Made by a program: the position numbers and the translations under genes. DNA of 64,000 bases from a bacterium (GTDB lineage Bacteria; Armatimonadota; UBA5829). Shown in pieces: positions 52,455 to 61,780 of this stretch. The stretch lies in NCBI GenBank assembly GCA_021372295.1, contig JAJFUS010000023.1:1-64000 (forward strand), written 5' to 3'. The notes under the pieces are model-generated. The model was given only the letters and a program-made list of their open reading frames with translations. It did not search any database and was not told where the DNA came from. How positions within the stretch are numbered: the first letter of the stretch is position 1; every line of letters begins with the position of its first letter.

Positions 52455-53546
52455 TCACTTGGGCCCTGTCCCATCACCAACTTCCAACAAAGCATTAAAC
52501 TCCTTGGCATTTGTGGCTCGGGAAAATGCTTCGTCATTGGTGACAAGCCCCTTCTTTACGAGCGCGGCGAGATATTGGTCGAGAGTCATCATACCCTGCC
52601 TACTGCCGGTTTGGATACTCGATGATATCTGGAAAGTCTTGGCCTCACGAATGAGGTTTCGGATAGCGGTCGAGTTTACCAAAGTCTCAAATGCAGCCAC
52701 ACGCCCCTTGCCGTCAGCTCGCCTGAGCAAGGCCTGAGAACACACGCCGATCAGGTTATTTGCAAGCTGCTGACGAATCTGAGACTGTTGATAGTTCGGA
52801 AAGACGTCAATAATTCGGTCAACAGTCTGAGTGGCGTCCTGAGTATGCAAAGTGGCAAACACAAGGTGGCCGGTCTCAGCCGCTGTGATTGCGAGATGGA
52901 TAGTCTCAAGGTCGCGCATCTCACCGACCAGAATTACATCCGGGTCCTGCCTTAATACATATTTCAGAGCATTGTTGAAAGACAGAGTGTCCGATCCGAG
53001 TTCTCTCTGATTGATAATCGACAGTTTGCACTCGTGAACAAACTCCACCGGATCTTCGACGGTCATTATGTGTTCTGAACGCGATGAGTTTATATAATCC
53101 ACCATAGCGGCAAGTGTAGTCGATTTGCCCGAGCCGGTCGGACCGGTAACCAGAACCATTCCTCTCGGACGCTCTGCGAAATAGCGGCACACCGGCGGCA
53201 GACCAAGCTCGTCAATGGACTTGATCTCTGTCGGAATAGCTCTCATTACAATACTTATCATGCCTCGCTGCTGCATGATATTGGTTCTGAAACGCGACAA
53301 ACCTGGAATCTCGTACGCCAGGTCCATTTCAAGCCCTTCCTCGAACCTGCGCTGTCGCTTCTCGTCCATAAGACTGTAGGCCAAATCATGCAAATTCTCG
53401 GCAGTCAGCCTGGGATAGCCCTCAATCGGCATCATATCGCCATGAACTCTTGCCAGCGGAAAGTTCTTGGCCTTCAGATGAAGGTCAGAACCTTCTTTTT
53501 GTATCAATATGTGAAGCAGTTGATCTACTGTATCTCTTGCAGTCAT
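52455..53546 (-). CDS. pilT: Type IV pilus PilT-family retraction ATPase, copy 1
   Basis: This 363-residue hexameric secretion ATPase has Walker A GPTGSGKST, the Asp box 'TVEDPVEFVH', Walker B 'VILVGEMRD', the His box 'LVFATLHT' and the retraction motif 'AIRNLIRE' intact. It likely powers pilus disassembly and twitching. The start ATG overlaps the pilT-2 stop in ATGA. The two are a tandem pair followed by a terminator. Confidence 0.93.
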   Translation of the reverse strand: MTARDTVDQLLHILIQKEGSDLHLKAKNFPLARVHGDMMPIEGYPRLTAENLHDLAYSLMDEKRQRRFEEGLEMDLAYEIPGLSRFRTNIMQQRGMISIVMRAIPTEIKSIDELGLPPVCRYFAERPRGMVLVTGPTGSGKSTTLAAMVDYINSSRSEHIMTVEDPVEFVHECKLSIINQRELGSDTLSFNNALKYVLRQDPDVILVGEMRDLETIHLAITAAETGHLVFATLHTQDATQTVDRIIDVFPNYQQSQIRQQLANNLIGVCSQALLRRADGKGRVAAFETLVNSTAIRNLIREAKTFQISSSIQTGSRQGMMTLDQYLAALVKKGLVTNDEAFSRATNAKEFNALLEVGDGTGPK

Positions 53547-54625
53547 TTAGGAACTCCTCCTAACGCCTTCGAAGCCATCCTCTCAAGCTCGCGCGGTGTG
53601 GAAGACTTGGAAAGCGCATCTTCATAGTTAACAAGACGCCTGCGCAAAAGCCCGACAAGATACTGATCCAATGAGATCATTCCAAAGTCTCCACCCGCCT
53701 GTATATCGGAGTATATCTGGTGAGTCTTGCCCTCGCGGATAAGCGACCGAATAGCCGGAGTGGCAACCATAACCTCGAATGCCGCGACTCTGCCACCCTG
53801 TGCATCTATCCTCGGCAGGAGTTGCTGAGAAATAACGGCCTGTATGGTAACCGAAAGCTGCATCCTGATCTGACTCTGCTGCTCGGGAGGAAAAACGTCA
53901 ATGACACGGTCGATGGTCTGCGGCGCGTCGGTAGTATGCAAGGTTCCAAATACAAGGTGGCCGGTTTCAGCAGCAGTAATTGCAAGAGAAATTGTTTCAA
54001 GGTCACGCATCTCGCCGACCAGAATCACGTCCGGGTCTTGCCTAAGAACGTGCTTCAAAGCTTCGGCAAACGAGTGTGTGTCCAGTTCAAGTTCGCGCTG
54101 GTTCACCGCACAGTTCTTGTCTTCGTGCACAAACTCGATAGGGTCTTCAATCGTAATTATATGCCCTCTCTCATGCTCATTTATGTGATCGATCATAGCT
54201 GCCAGGCTGGTGGACTTGCCTGAGCCTGTAGGCCCGGTCACAAGCACGAGACCGCGAGGTTTGAGACAAATCTCTTTTGTGACCTGCGGAAGTCCCAAAT
54301 CGTCGATTGTTTTAATCTTTATTGGGATCGCGCGAAGAACGGCTCCGATATGATCGCGCTGCCTGAAGCAGTTGACACGAAACCGGGATATTCCCTCAAG
54401 TTCATAAGACAAGTCCAGTTCCATAAACTCTTCGAGGCGCGTCCGCCGTTCTTCGTTGAGGATCGGAAACATAATATCCTCAACCCGCTCAATGACGGGA
54501 AAGTCCGTCCTTGTGAGCTTGCCGTGAATGCGCATAATGGGAGGCTGTCCGTACCTCAGATGCAAGTCTGAACCCGACCGCTCGACCAGTTGCTTCAATA
54601 GCTGATCGATGTATAATTCCGACAT
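53543..54625 (-). CDS. pilT: Type IV pilus PilT-family ATPase, copy 2
   Basis: This 360-residue ATPase has Walker A GPTGSGKST, 'TIEDPIEFVHED', 'VILVGEMRD', 'LVFGTLHT' and a near-complete retraction motif, 'AIRSLIRE'. It is encoded directly upstream of copy 1 with a 4-bp overlap. It could form mixed or alternative retraction motors, as PilT and PilU do (inference). No pilB, pilC or pilin genes are in the window. Confidence 0.93.
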   Translation of the reverse strand: MSELYIDQLLKQLVERSGSDLHLRYGQPPIMRIHGKLTRTDFPVIERVEDIMFPILNEERRTRLEEFMELDLSYELEGISRFRVNCFRQRDHIGAVLRAIPIKIKTIDDLGLPQVTKEICLKPRGLVLVTGPTGSGKSTSLAAMIDHINEHERGHIITIEDPIEFVHEDKNCAVNQRELELDTHSFAEALKHVLRQDPDVILVGEMRDLETISLAITAAETGHLVFGTLHTTDAPQTIDRVIDVFPPEQQSQIRMQLSVTIQAVISQQLLPRIDAQGGRVAAFEVMVATPAIRSLIREGKTHQIYSDIQAGGDFGMISLDQYLVGLLRRRLVNYEDALSKSSTPRELERMASKALGGVPK

Positions 54626-54769
54626 TCTGGAATGACCTCCTTCAGAAAAAGCGGAGTTTGTACGTCACACAACACAAGGTCGCAACACCACGCAGTTGTG
54701 GCCTGCGACCCTGAATGTATGACCTTGTTTATCATATTTTAGTTCCATCGCGGGAAATCTGCAACCATT

Positions 54770-54976
54770 ATCTGAGAGTTTCACCCTCAGACTCCTATAA
54801 AGGGGTTCCACCCCTTAACCCCGCCAGGAGCCGAGTGGCCCCTGGACCCCCGTTCCAGAGTTGAATGATCCCTTAAGGGATCATTCAACTCTGAGTCAGA
54901 AGGTCAAGGAAACCTGGTTTCCTTGCAGAGTCAAGAGACAGAGTCTCTTGCAGGGTTTGGGGCGGAGCCTCAAGAA
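54770..54976 (+). repeat. Multi-hairpin repeat element, copy C (full)
   Basis: This roughly 207-bp element lies between pilT-3 and pilT-2. In order it has hairpins CTGAGAGTTTCACCCTCAG (54772-54790) and AAGGGGTTCCACCCCTT, a GC-rich fold, and a 38-nt perfect palindrome centred on TTAA (54856-54893). AAGGAAACCTGGTTTCCTT, CAAGAGAC/GTCTCTTG (54932-54950) and a terminal GGGGCGGAGCC hairpin follow. It ends 3 bp before the pilT-3 stop codon. No coding potential is seen; the 54626-54769 remainder of the gap holds nothing I can name. Confidence 0.85.
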
Positions 54977-54978
54977 AA

Positions 54979-56040
54979 TCACGCGCGGCGCAGCATCTGT
55001 TTGAGTTCAGTGTAGTTGCCCGCGTTTCCGAGAGCTTCTTCTTCGGAGATAATTCCGGCCTTGTAATAGCGATTGAGGCACTGGTTCATAGTCTGCATTC
55101 CCCAGTATTCGCCCTCTGAAATAGCCTGGTAAATCTGGCCGGATCGACCCTCTTCCAGCAGTTTGCTGACAGTCGGGTTCGCAATCATTACCTCAACGGC
55201 TGCAACTCGCCCGAATTTGTCGATCCTTGGAACCAGTTTCTGCGAAACCACACCTTTCAGCGACACTGCAAGCCGTGTGCAGACCATCGGTTTGTCGTGA
55301 GGCGGAAACATGTTCATAATTCTGTCGAGCGTTTCGGCTGAGCTGCAAGTATGCACGGTCGAAAACACCAGGTGACCCGTTTCAGACGCGGCAAGAGCAA
55401 CGTTCATAGTTTCGACGTCGCGCATTTCACCGATGAGGATCACGTCCGGGCTTTGTCTGACGGCATATTTCAGTGCGTCGGTAAAGGAGTCAGTATCTAT
55501 ACCTACCTCTCGCTGGCTGACAATAGCCAGCTTGTCTCGATGCACAAACTCGATGGGGTCTTCCACCGTAATGATGTTGCATTTGCGAGTGGAGTTAATG
55601 ATGTCGATAAGCGCTGCGAGAGTAGTCGATTTTCCGCATCCGGTAGGCCCTGTAACAAGCACCAGCCCCTGCCTCTGTTCGGCCAGACTTTTGATACCGT
55701 CGGGCAGCCCGAGCTTGTCGATCCCCAAGATTTCGAGCGGGATAATGCGAAGAACCACGCCGATAGTGCCGCGCTGCTGGTATACATTTCCCCTAAACCT
55801 GGCGACATCATCTATCGTGAAGGCAAGATCAAGCTCGTGCCTGCGCTCGAAGCGTCCGATCTGCTCATGGGTCATAATATCGTAAGCCAGAGCCTCGGTA
55901 TCCTCTTTTTTGAGTTCAGAATACGAGTCAATGGGCGTTATGACGCCGTTCAGACGCATAACCGGCGGAGAGCCGACTTTCAGAAATATATCTGAAGCGC
56001 CCGCCTGCGCTGCCTTTGACGCAATTTCTCTCAGATTCAT
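54979..56040 (-). CDS. PilT/PilU-family ATPase, divergent copy 3
   Basis: This 353-residue ATPase has Walker A GPTGCGKST, 'TVEDPIEFVHRD', 'VILIGEMRD' and 'LVFSTVHT'. The retraction motif is lost: 'TVSKLLEE' stands where copies 1 and 2 have 'AIRNLIRE'/'AIRSLIRE'. This points to a PilU-like accessory or a different output. ATG 56040 has GAGG and GGCAGG upstream; GTG 56055, overlapping the preceding stop in GTGA, is the alternative. It follows an exported protein gene and probably shares its transcript. Confidence 0.9.
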   Translation of the reverse strand: MNLREIASKAAQAGASDIFLKVGSPPVMRLNGVITPIDSYSELKKEDTEALAYDIMTHEQIGRFERRHELDLAFTIDDVARFRGNVYQQRGTIGVVLRIIPLEILGIDKLGLPDGIKSLAEQRQGLVLVTGPTGCGKSTTLAALIDIINSTRKCNIITVEDPIEFVHRDKLAIVSQREVGIDTDSFTDALKYAVRQSPDVILIGEMRDVETMNVALAASETGHLVFSTVHTCSSAETLDRIMNMFPPHDKPMVCTRLAVSLKGVVSQKLVPRIDKFGRVAAVEVMIANPTVSKLLEEGRSGQIYQAISEGEYWGMQTMNQCLNRYYKAGIISEEEALGNAGNYTELKQMLRRA

Positions 56041-56051
56041 ACCTGCCGTCC

Positions 56052-56756
56052 TCACTCGCCGGTTTTTCGGCGCTTACATATATATGCTGCCACAAAATAC
56101 GCAAACACCGCGCCCAACAATGCAAGGCCGACAATAATAATTACTCTCTTCGCGCCGGACATACCCGCCTGATCACCCGAAGTCTCCACCGAAGCATTCG
56201 TGCCGTCAGGCAAGCCAGCGCGCTCGAAATCATTGTTTTTCATGCTCACCGTGTACTCATAGGAGTTGCCTGACTGTTTCAACACAACATTCACGAAATC
56301 GTTCTCGAAGTTCTTTAATCCCGCAAAGCTGAACTGCATAGTAATCAGATAATTGATGCGAATGGTCTTGAACCGTTTGAAAACATCCACAAACGGCTCC
56401 ACCGGCAAAATGCCGTCCGTCGTACTGACCACACGCGGGGTATCAAAACTCACCGATGTGATGGGTTTTGCTCCGGGAACAGCAGCAGTCTGAGTAGTCT
56501 GTTTCGCGTCCCGCATTTGCCATCGTGTGGCTTGAGCAAGGTTTTTGAGGTCTGAATCGACGTCTTTATCGGACACATCCGATGCGTAATTGATCGAAAC
56601 TTTATCAAACGAGCCAATACCGCTCAAAACCAGCACCAAAACGTCCGGGATTTCAGCCGCTTGCGAACGTTTATCGGCCGCATAACAAGCGAGCGAAACG
56701 CACTGAAGCAATATAATTGCGAGGAATAATTTGAGGAGAAAGCGATGAGTTGTCAC
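56052..56756 (-). CDS. Exported, C-terminally anchored protein of unknown function
   Basis: This roughly 234-residue protein has a signal peptide ('FLLKLFLAIILLQCVSLACYA'), an extracytoplasmic domain of about 160 residues ending in a Ser/Gly-rich linker, and a C-terminal membrane segment (about 206-228) with 'KRRKTGE' inside. The frame is open through the tRNA upstream, so the first 36 codons are a tRNA artefact; GTG 56756 is the likely start, though with a poor ribosome-binding site. I do not recognise it. Its position before pilT-3 hints at a link to pili or the cell surface. Confidence 0.7.
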   Translation of the reverse strand: MTTHRFLLKLFLAIILLQCVSLACYAADKRSQAAEIPDVLVLVLSGIGSFDKVSINYASDVSDKDVDSDLKNLAQATRWQMRDAKQTTQTAAVPGAKPITSVSFDTPRVVSTTDGILPVEPFVDVFKRFKTIRINYLITMQFSFAGLKNFENDFVNVVLKQSGNSYEYTVSMKNNDFERAGLPDGTNASVETSGDQAGMSGAKRVIIIVGLALLGAVFAYFVAAYICKRRKTGE

Positions 56757-56781
56757 TTGTGTCGCCTGTAGACTTAGAAGA

Positions 56782-56857
56782 TGGTGGAGCTGAGGGGACT
56801 CGAACCCCTGACATCTACACTGCCAGTGTAGTGTTCTCCCAACTGAACTACAGCCCC
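56782..56857 (-). tRNA. tRNA-Ala (GGC)
   Basis: A 76-nt cloverleaf reads from 56857 to 56782: acceptor GGGGCTG/CAGCTCC with one G-U pair, D stem GTTC/GAAC, anticodon stem CTACA/TGTAG with loop CTGGCAG (anticodon GGC), T-arm AGGGGTTCGAGTCCCCT, and an encoded CCA. Confidence 0.97.
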
Positions 56858-56934
56858 ACGTCATTCGACTGCGATATTATACCACGAGCGCGAAAATCTT
56901 TGCAAGCAAAAAATCCTTGCAGATATCGTGGACG

Positions 56935-57360
56935 TTATTTTCTACCGCGCTTTGACTCGATATGACGCTTGAGGTCGTGCATGCGTTCTTCGCTATCTTT
57001 CAGGAATCTGGAAAGTCTGTCTTCAAATGTAGCGGGTGCGGCAGGCATTTCCGAACGCTCGGAGTACGTTCTCTCTTCGCGGCGCGATCCGGCAGCCACG
57101 GCTTTTTTGACGTTTTGAGTCATGCTATTGTCGCATTGCTTCAGAGAGAGTTCAAAGCGGCCTCTCGGACCGATGCGAAGAACTTTGACCGTGACTTCAT
57201 CGCCCTCGTTGACGTAATCGCGAACGTCACGCACAAAAGCATCGGCTATTTCGGAGATGTGTATCAGTCCGGTGTTGCCTTCGGGCAATCGGACAATAGC
57301 GCCGTAGTCCGCAACCTTCATGACGGCGCCCCTTACAGTATTGCCTATTTCGATTGTCAT
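56935..57360 (-). CDS. S1 RNA-binding domain protein (YugI/GSP13-like)
   Basis: This 141-residue protein has one S1 domain (about 1-75: 'EIGNTVRGAVMKVADYGAIVRLPEGNTGLIHISEIADAFV...LRIGPRGRFELSLKQ') and a charged tail ('FEDRLSRFLKDSEERMHDLKRHIESKRGRK') able to form a helix. It resembles ribosome- or RNase-associated S1 proteins of the polyribonucleotide-binding general-stress type. ATG 57360 matches the family N-terminus; the open frame upstream lacks homology. Confidence 0.88.
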   Translation of the reverse strand: MTIEIGNTVRGAVMKVADYGAIVRLPEGNTGLIHISEIADAFVRDVRDYVNEGDEVTVKVLRIGPRGRFELSLKQCDNSMTQNVKKAVAAGSRREERTYSERSEMPAAPATFEDRLSRFLKDSEERMHDLKRHIESKRGRK

Positions 57361-57584
57361 GATCTGTCGGGCAATTCCTTCTGGTCTTACGATCGACCAA
57401 ATGTGCAATACCCGCACCGTACATCTGCCAAAACAATGCGGGCCCACAAACCTGCCTTGCTCCAGCCACAGTATATGAACGCATTTTCCAATTTGTCAAG
57501 TGGCAAATGGGTATACGAATGAAGGAAATTTTATGCAGGTGAAGAAGAAGAGATCGGCGATAAATGCGACGGGAGGACAAAAAG

Positions 57585-58526
57585 ATGCCGATTAATGCAC
57601 ATGCGAGTGCGCGAGTGCTCTCCCAAGTGTGGAAGGCGTTCAAACAGTTGAACCCAGGCAATGTCAGCGTCGAAGCCGGACGATTGGTACGCATCGGGAT
57701 AATCGGGTCGAGCGACATCGTTCAGGATGCGACGGCCTGCCTGCTCAAAGAGGATGTCGCGGCCTACGACAGGGCATCCGACGCATTAATACTCCTGCCT
57801 ACGCCTCTGCAGCCCGCGGCGCATGATTTGCTTAAGAATTGCGACATTGTGCTCAAGTGGAGCGGCTGCAAAGAGGCTCTGCCTGGAATCACTGCAAACA
57901 GGATATTTGAATTTACCGCTCCGCGCGATCTCGATGCGACAATAATCGACGTCCTCCGCACTCCCGATCTTAAATATGCTCATCTGCCGCTGGCGAGAGC
58001 TTTTCCGGCTTTTCGACCGGAAGTGCAGGTTCAGATTATACAAAATGTCAGTGTGGAGAATGCGATATTTGTGACATCGACGTCTCTTGGCAACGTCATT
58101 CCCAACCCTCTGCAGCCGCTGGCGTCGCTGGCGGAATCGGTCGGAGATATGGTCGTGCTCACTGCGAACCAGTTCAGAATGGTGTTCAGACTGGCCGCGG
58201 CATGGGACAGGCGGCTCGGATATAAGGAACAGATGCCGGAAATGCTCACGGTTTTGGGCGCGGCATTCGGTTGGCGATCTATCGCGCGCGAACTCGTCGG
58301 GATGATCCCTATGGGAGGCGGTATTGCGCCCAAGGCGGCAATTGCGTTCGCGGGAACGTGGGCTGTCGGCGACGCAATCGCGCACTATTATAAAACCGGC
58401 CGTAAACTCTCCCGCGAGGAGATGAGGCAGCGATTCGACTCGGCTCTGGTCAAGGGCAAAGCCACTGCAGAAGATTTGGTCGAAAAAGTTAGACAAACAT
58501 ATAACAAGCACATCAAGCGCGGGTAA
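57585..58526 (+). CDS. DUF697/YcjF-like protein with degenerate GTPase-like N-terminal domain
   Basis: This 313-residue protein has an N-terminal alpha/beta domain ('VRIGIIGSSDIVQDATACLL...DALILLPTP') with the layout of a small GTPase but no P-loop GxxxxGK[ST] or NKxD. A C-terminal DUF697-type helical domain follows ('LTANQFRMVFRLAAAWD...ELVGMIPMGGGIAPKAAIAFAGTWAVGDAIAHYY'). DUF697 is normally attached to Era-like GTPases. ATG 57585 has GGGAGGA upstream. The stop is 3 bp before hemL, so the two are co-transcribed. Function is unknown. Confidence 0.78.
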   Translation: MPINAHASARVLSQVWKAFKQLNPGNVSVEAGRLVRIGIIGSSDIVQDATACLLKEDVAAYDRASDALILLPTPLQPAAHDLLKNCDIVLKWSGCKEALPGITANRIFEFTAPRDLDATIIDVLRTPDLKYAHLPLARAFPAFRPEVQVQIIQNVSVENAIFVTSTSLGNVIPNPLQPLASLAESVGDMVVLTANQFRMVFRLAAAWDRRLGYKEQMPEMLTVLGAAFGWRSIARELVGMIPMGGGIAPKAAIAFAGTWAVGDAIAHYYKTGRKLSREEMRQRFDSALVKGKATAEDLVEKVRQTYNKHIKRG

Positions 58527-58529
58527 GCG

Positions 58530-59816
58530 ATGCTACTTACAAAATCGATAGAGCTTTTCAATCGGGCGCAGAAAGTCATACCGGGCGGGGTTAATAGTCC
58601 CGTGCGGGCGTTTAAGTCTGTCGGGGGACAGCCGGTTTTCATTAAGCGAGGCGACGGCTGCCGCGTGTTCGATGAAGACGGTAACTCGTTCATAGATTAC
58701 GTATGTTCGTGGGGGCCGCTCATCCTGGGTCACGCATATCCTGGTGTGATCGAGGCCATCAAGCGAGCCGCGGAAAACGGCACGACGTTCGGCGCTCCTA
58801 CGGCGCTGGAAGTCAGGCTGGCGGAGATGATCGTGGAGGCTGTGCCGTCTATTGACATGGTCCGTCTGGTGAGTTCCGGCACGGAAGCGCTGATGAGCGC
58901 GATCAGGGTTGCGCGGGGCTTTACAGGGCGAGACAAAATTATCAAGTTCGACGGGGGCTATCATGGCCATTCGGACTATATGCTCGCTAAGGCCGGGTCT
59001 GGGGTCGCGACACTCGGTCTGCCCGACAGCGCGGGCGTCCCAGCATCCGTCACATCCGATACCATCGTGCTGCCGTATAACGACATCGACGCCGTATCGG
59101 ACGCAGTGAGTGGGCTAAATGGTCAGATTGCGTGTGTTGTCGTCGAGCCGGTCGCGGGAAATATGGGGGTCGTTCCACCTAAAGACGGGTTTCTGTCTGG
59201 GCTGCGTGAGATTTGCACCGATAACGGAGTCCTGCTCATCTTCGACGAAGTAATCACCGGGTTTCGAGTGTCTTATGGCGGTGCGCAGACGCTGTACGGC
59301 GTCACGCCGGACATCACCACACTCGGAAAAATAATCGGCGGAGGGCTGCCCGTCGGCGCATACGGCGGCAGGCGGGAGATTATGGAACTGGTCGCGCCGG
59401 TCGGGACTGTGTACCAGGCGGGGACTCTGTCGGGCAACCCATTGGCTGTGAGCGCCGGTATCGCGACCCTTGAGGCGCTCCGAGAGGTTGGGTTTTATGA
59501 GAACCTCGCGCGCAAGTCGGTCGAGCTCGAACATGGGATCGCAAAGGCGGCATCCGACGCTGGGATCGACGTGCGCATAAACAGCGTCGGTTCGATGATG
59601 ACCGTCTTTTTTACGGGTAGTCCGGTAGTGAATTACACCTCGGCCAAAACGAGCGACATCGCCAAATACGCCCGATTTTTCAGAGCGATGCTGGATCGAG
59701 GAGTTTACCTGGCGCCGTCGCAATTCGAGGCGGCGTTTGTCTCGGCTGCTCACAGATCCGATGAGATCGAGCATACTATTACAGCCGCCGCAGATGCGTT
59801 CAGACTTACCGCTTGA
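58530..59816 (+). CDS. hemL: Glutamate-1-semialdehyde 2,1-aminomutase
   Basis: This 428-residue PLP enzyme makes 5-aminolevulinate, the substrate of HemB encoded at 11853. It has '[18 protein letters not shown]', '[16 protein letters not shown]', '[20 protein letters not shown]' in shorter parts, '[14 protein letters not shown]', and the PLP lysine in '[18 protein letters not shown]'. Its 3' end overlaps the methyltransferase gene by 11 bp, tail to tail. Confidence 0.97.
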   Translation: MLLTKSIELFNRAQKVIPGGVNSPVRAFKSVGGQPVFIKRGDGCRVFDEDGNSFIDYVCSWGPLILGHAYPGVIEAIKRAAENGTTFGAPTALEVRLAEMIVEAVPSIDMVRLVSSGTEALMSAIRVARGFTGRDKIIKFDGGYHGHSDYMLAKAGSGVATLGLPDSAGVPASVTSDTIVLPYNDIDAVSDAVSGLNGQIACVVVEPVAGNMGVVPPKDGFLSGLREICTDNGVLLIFDEVITGFRVSYGGAQTLYGVTPDITTLGKIIGGGLPVGAYGGRREIMELVAPVGTVYQAGTLSGNPLAVSAGIATLEALREVGFYENLARKSVELEHGIAKAASDAGIDVRINSVGSMMTVFFTGSPVVNYTSAKTSDIAKYARFFRAMLDRGVYLAPSQFEAAFVSAAHRSDEIEHTITAAADAFRLTA

Positions 59817-60849
59817 CGGACGTCACTTCCATGCATCCGTTATACTGCTTGGACAAGGCGTAGTCGACTACGTCCATCCCAAGTCGTTCCAGGATACCTT
59901 TTAGCGATCTGAAACAGAAATAGTTCAGGTGCTCGCACACCATCCACATCGGATCTTTGTCTTTTGTCACCATTGAAAACGCGCTCTCGAAATTGGGAGT
60001 GGATATCCACAGCACGCCGCCGCTGTCCAAAAGCGAGACCGCTTTGCTCAGCGCCGCAACCGGGTCGATTGTGTGCTCTATTACGTCGCCCATACATATT
60101 ACATCGTAGGCCTGGTTTGGCGCAAAGTCAATAAAGTCGACTGCATGCACTGGGACATTGAGCATATTGGACACAGCTTCGGCATAGGAGGGTCGGATGT
60201 CTATGCCTGTTACGTCGAAGAGCATTTCCTTGGCGACAGCGATCATCTCTCCAGCGCCTACCCCGACTTCCAGGAATCGGTCGCCGAAGGCAGCCCTCTT
60301 AAGACCGCTGACGATATCCGTGAGCAATGGAAACCGTGGAATATTGGGCGCAAGGCATGAATCGTGAGCGCTTTTGCGAAGTATTGCGCCAAGGTCGGCA
60401 GGGCGACTCGCCGCAAAAATGTGATTGCATGAGTCACAATGCATCCAGAGGCGGATCGGGTCGAACCCGACTGTGAAATGTTCGTAAGTCACTATATTGT
60501 AGCAGGAGTGCTGACGTCCCTTTCCACCGCACAAAGGGCATGAAGTCACTCTCGTCTGCTCGGCGACACGGTATTCATAGTCGTAACTGGGATGATCTGC
60601 CTGTCTGATACAGCGAGTAAGATGCGGGTTCACCTCGAAGGCTTTGCGGTGATTCTTGAACGAATTGGCTGGGTCTTGCCGACGGTTCAGTATTTCACCC
60701 ATGCGATAATAGGCCAGCGAGCCGATCTGGGTCTCTCCTTGCAGTTGGGTATAGAGTTCAAATGCCTGATCTTCTTGTGACTGCGAAAGCAGTTTCTCCG
60801 CCCGATTTAATATGTCTACCGAATTGGCAAGGCTCGCGGCAGCGCCCAT
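59806..60849 (-). CDS. SAM-dependent methyltransferase with N-terminal TPR and zinc ribbon
   Basis: This 347-residue protein has a TPR-like helical N-terminus (about 10-80), a cysteine motif (C-x2-C ... C-x2-C: 'SCPLCGG' and 'HCDSCNH'), and a class I methyltransferase domain ('[19 protein letters not shown]...[14 protein letters not shown]...[15 protein letters not shown]'). Similar architectures occur in methyltransferases of cell-surface sugar or quinone pathways; the substrate is not visible. ATG 60849 has GGAGG upstream. Confidence 0.87.
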   Translation of the reverse strand: MGAAASLANSVDILNRAEKLLSQSQEDQAFELYTQLQGETQIGSLAYYRMGEILNRRQDPANSFKNHRKAFEVNPHLTRCIRQADHPSYDYEYRVAEQTRVTSCPLCGGKGRQHSCYNIVTYEHFTVGFDPIRLWMHCDSCNHIFAASRPADLGAILRKSAHDSCLAPNIPRFPLLTDIVSGLKRAAFGDRFLEVGVGAGEMIAVAKEMLFDVTGIDIRPSYAEAVSNMLNVPVHAVDFIDFAPNQAYDVICMGDVIEHTIDPVAALSKAVSLLDSGGVLWISTPNFESAFSMVTKDKDPMWMVCEHLNYFCFRSLKGILERLGMDVVDYALSKQYNGCMEVTSVKR

Positions 60850-61047
60850 TTTTTCCTCCGGGACGACGCGTGATTACATAAGACGCCGTGTTAGTTATAT
60901 CGGCAGAATGATGGTTCTACTGAAGCGCTTAGCCGCGAATATTGACCTCGCACAGGCGTACGTGCTAGCATCATGTCGGAGCGTATTTCGGTCAGATACA
61001 TAAAAAATGCAAGCATAAACAGTCGCATAGATCGGGAGGATATTAAA

Positions 61048-61581
61048 ATGAAGCGTTCAGAGTTTATCGCGGCTCAAGAAAGAGCTAGGAATATGCTGAA
61101 AGAGGCGAACATTGTCATAACGGAGAAGGAGTCTGCCGAGCTGGAAATCGCAGACTTCGGGTTGGGAAGGCTGGAATCAGAAGGCCTTGAGATCGTCACT
61201 TATGTAAACAATGACCGCTACTGTGGAAAAGAAATGGCGCTCTTTCCTTATCAGACTTGTCCTGAGCACAAGCATCCGCCTGTAAATGGCCGACCCGGCA
61301 AGCAGGAGACATTCAGATGCCGCAAGGGCGAGGTCTATCTTTATGTGTCCGGCGAGCCTGCAGCCACTCCAAAGGCGAAAATTCCAAGCGAATTCTACAC
61401 TGTGTTCCACGAGACGATACTCAAGCCGGGTGAGCAATACACACTGCCACCCGAGACGCTGCACTGGTTCCAGGCAGGGCCTGAAGGCGCGATAGTGTCG
61501 GAATTCTCCTCGCCGAGCGTGGATGAAGCCGACATTTTTACCGACCCGAATGTCAAGCGGATACCTATTATCGAAGACTGA
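61048..61581 (+). CDS. D-lyxose ketol-isomerase (cupin)
   Basis: This 177-residue cupin isomerase interconverts D-lyxose and D-xylulose. Metal ligands are visible in 'CPEHKHPPVNGRPGKQETF' (two His, one Glu) and 'LPPETLHWF' (His), matching the D-lyxose isomerase family. The start is ATG 61048, with GGGAGGA upstream. It would feed pentoses into the pentose-phosphate pathway. Confidence 0.88.
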   Translation: MKRSEFIAAQERARNMLKEANIVITEKESAELEIADFGLGRLESEGLEIVTYVNNDRYCGKEMALFPYQTCPEHKHPPVNGRPGKQETFRCRKGEVYLYVSGEPAATPKAKIPSEFYTVFHETILKPGEQYTLPPETLHWFQAGPEGAIVSEFSSPSVDEADIFTDPNVKRIPIIED

Positions 61582-61621
61582 CCTCCCAAATATGCAATAA
61601 TCTCGAAACAAGTTCACGCTC

Positions 61622-61707
61622 AAGCGTAACAAGTCGGCAACCAAAGCGTAACTACTCCGAAATCTGAGTGAAACATACTCTGTCTATACTCTAGACAGAG
61701 TATGTTT
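61622..61707 (+). promoter_or_regulatory. Control region of amt-1: direct repeats, shared block and large inverted repeat
   Basis: AAGCGTAAC occurs at 61622-61630 and 61644-61652, 22 bp apart (about two helical turns). A 28-nt block at 61667-61694 has 21 of 28 positions in common, without gaps, with 63140-63167 before amt-2. It includes GAAACAT and CTATACTC, and TATACT could be a -10 box. A 16-bp perfect inverted repeat (61671-61686 with 61692-61707) overlaps it; this could be an operator or the terminator of the lyxose isomerase gene. Confidence 0.5.
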
Positions 61708-61780
61708 GCAATATCACGTTGCGCCCTAACCTCAACCTCTCACCTGGGAAAGAGGGCAATGTGGTAAAAAGGAGGATAGA

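Noticed and set aside
56757..56864. N-terminal extension of the exported protein through the tRNA
   Set aside because: These 36 codons are the translation of tRNA-Ala; the signal peptide begins after GTG 56756.
57533..57595. 20-codon open frame overlapping the start of the DUF697 gene
   Set aside because: Weak ribosome-binding site and it overlaps the true start region; probably chance.
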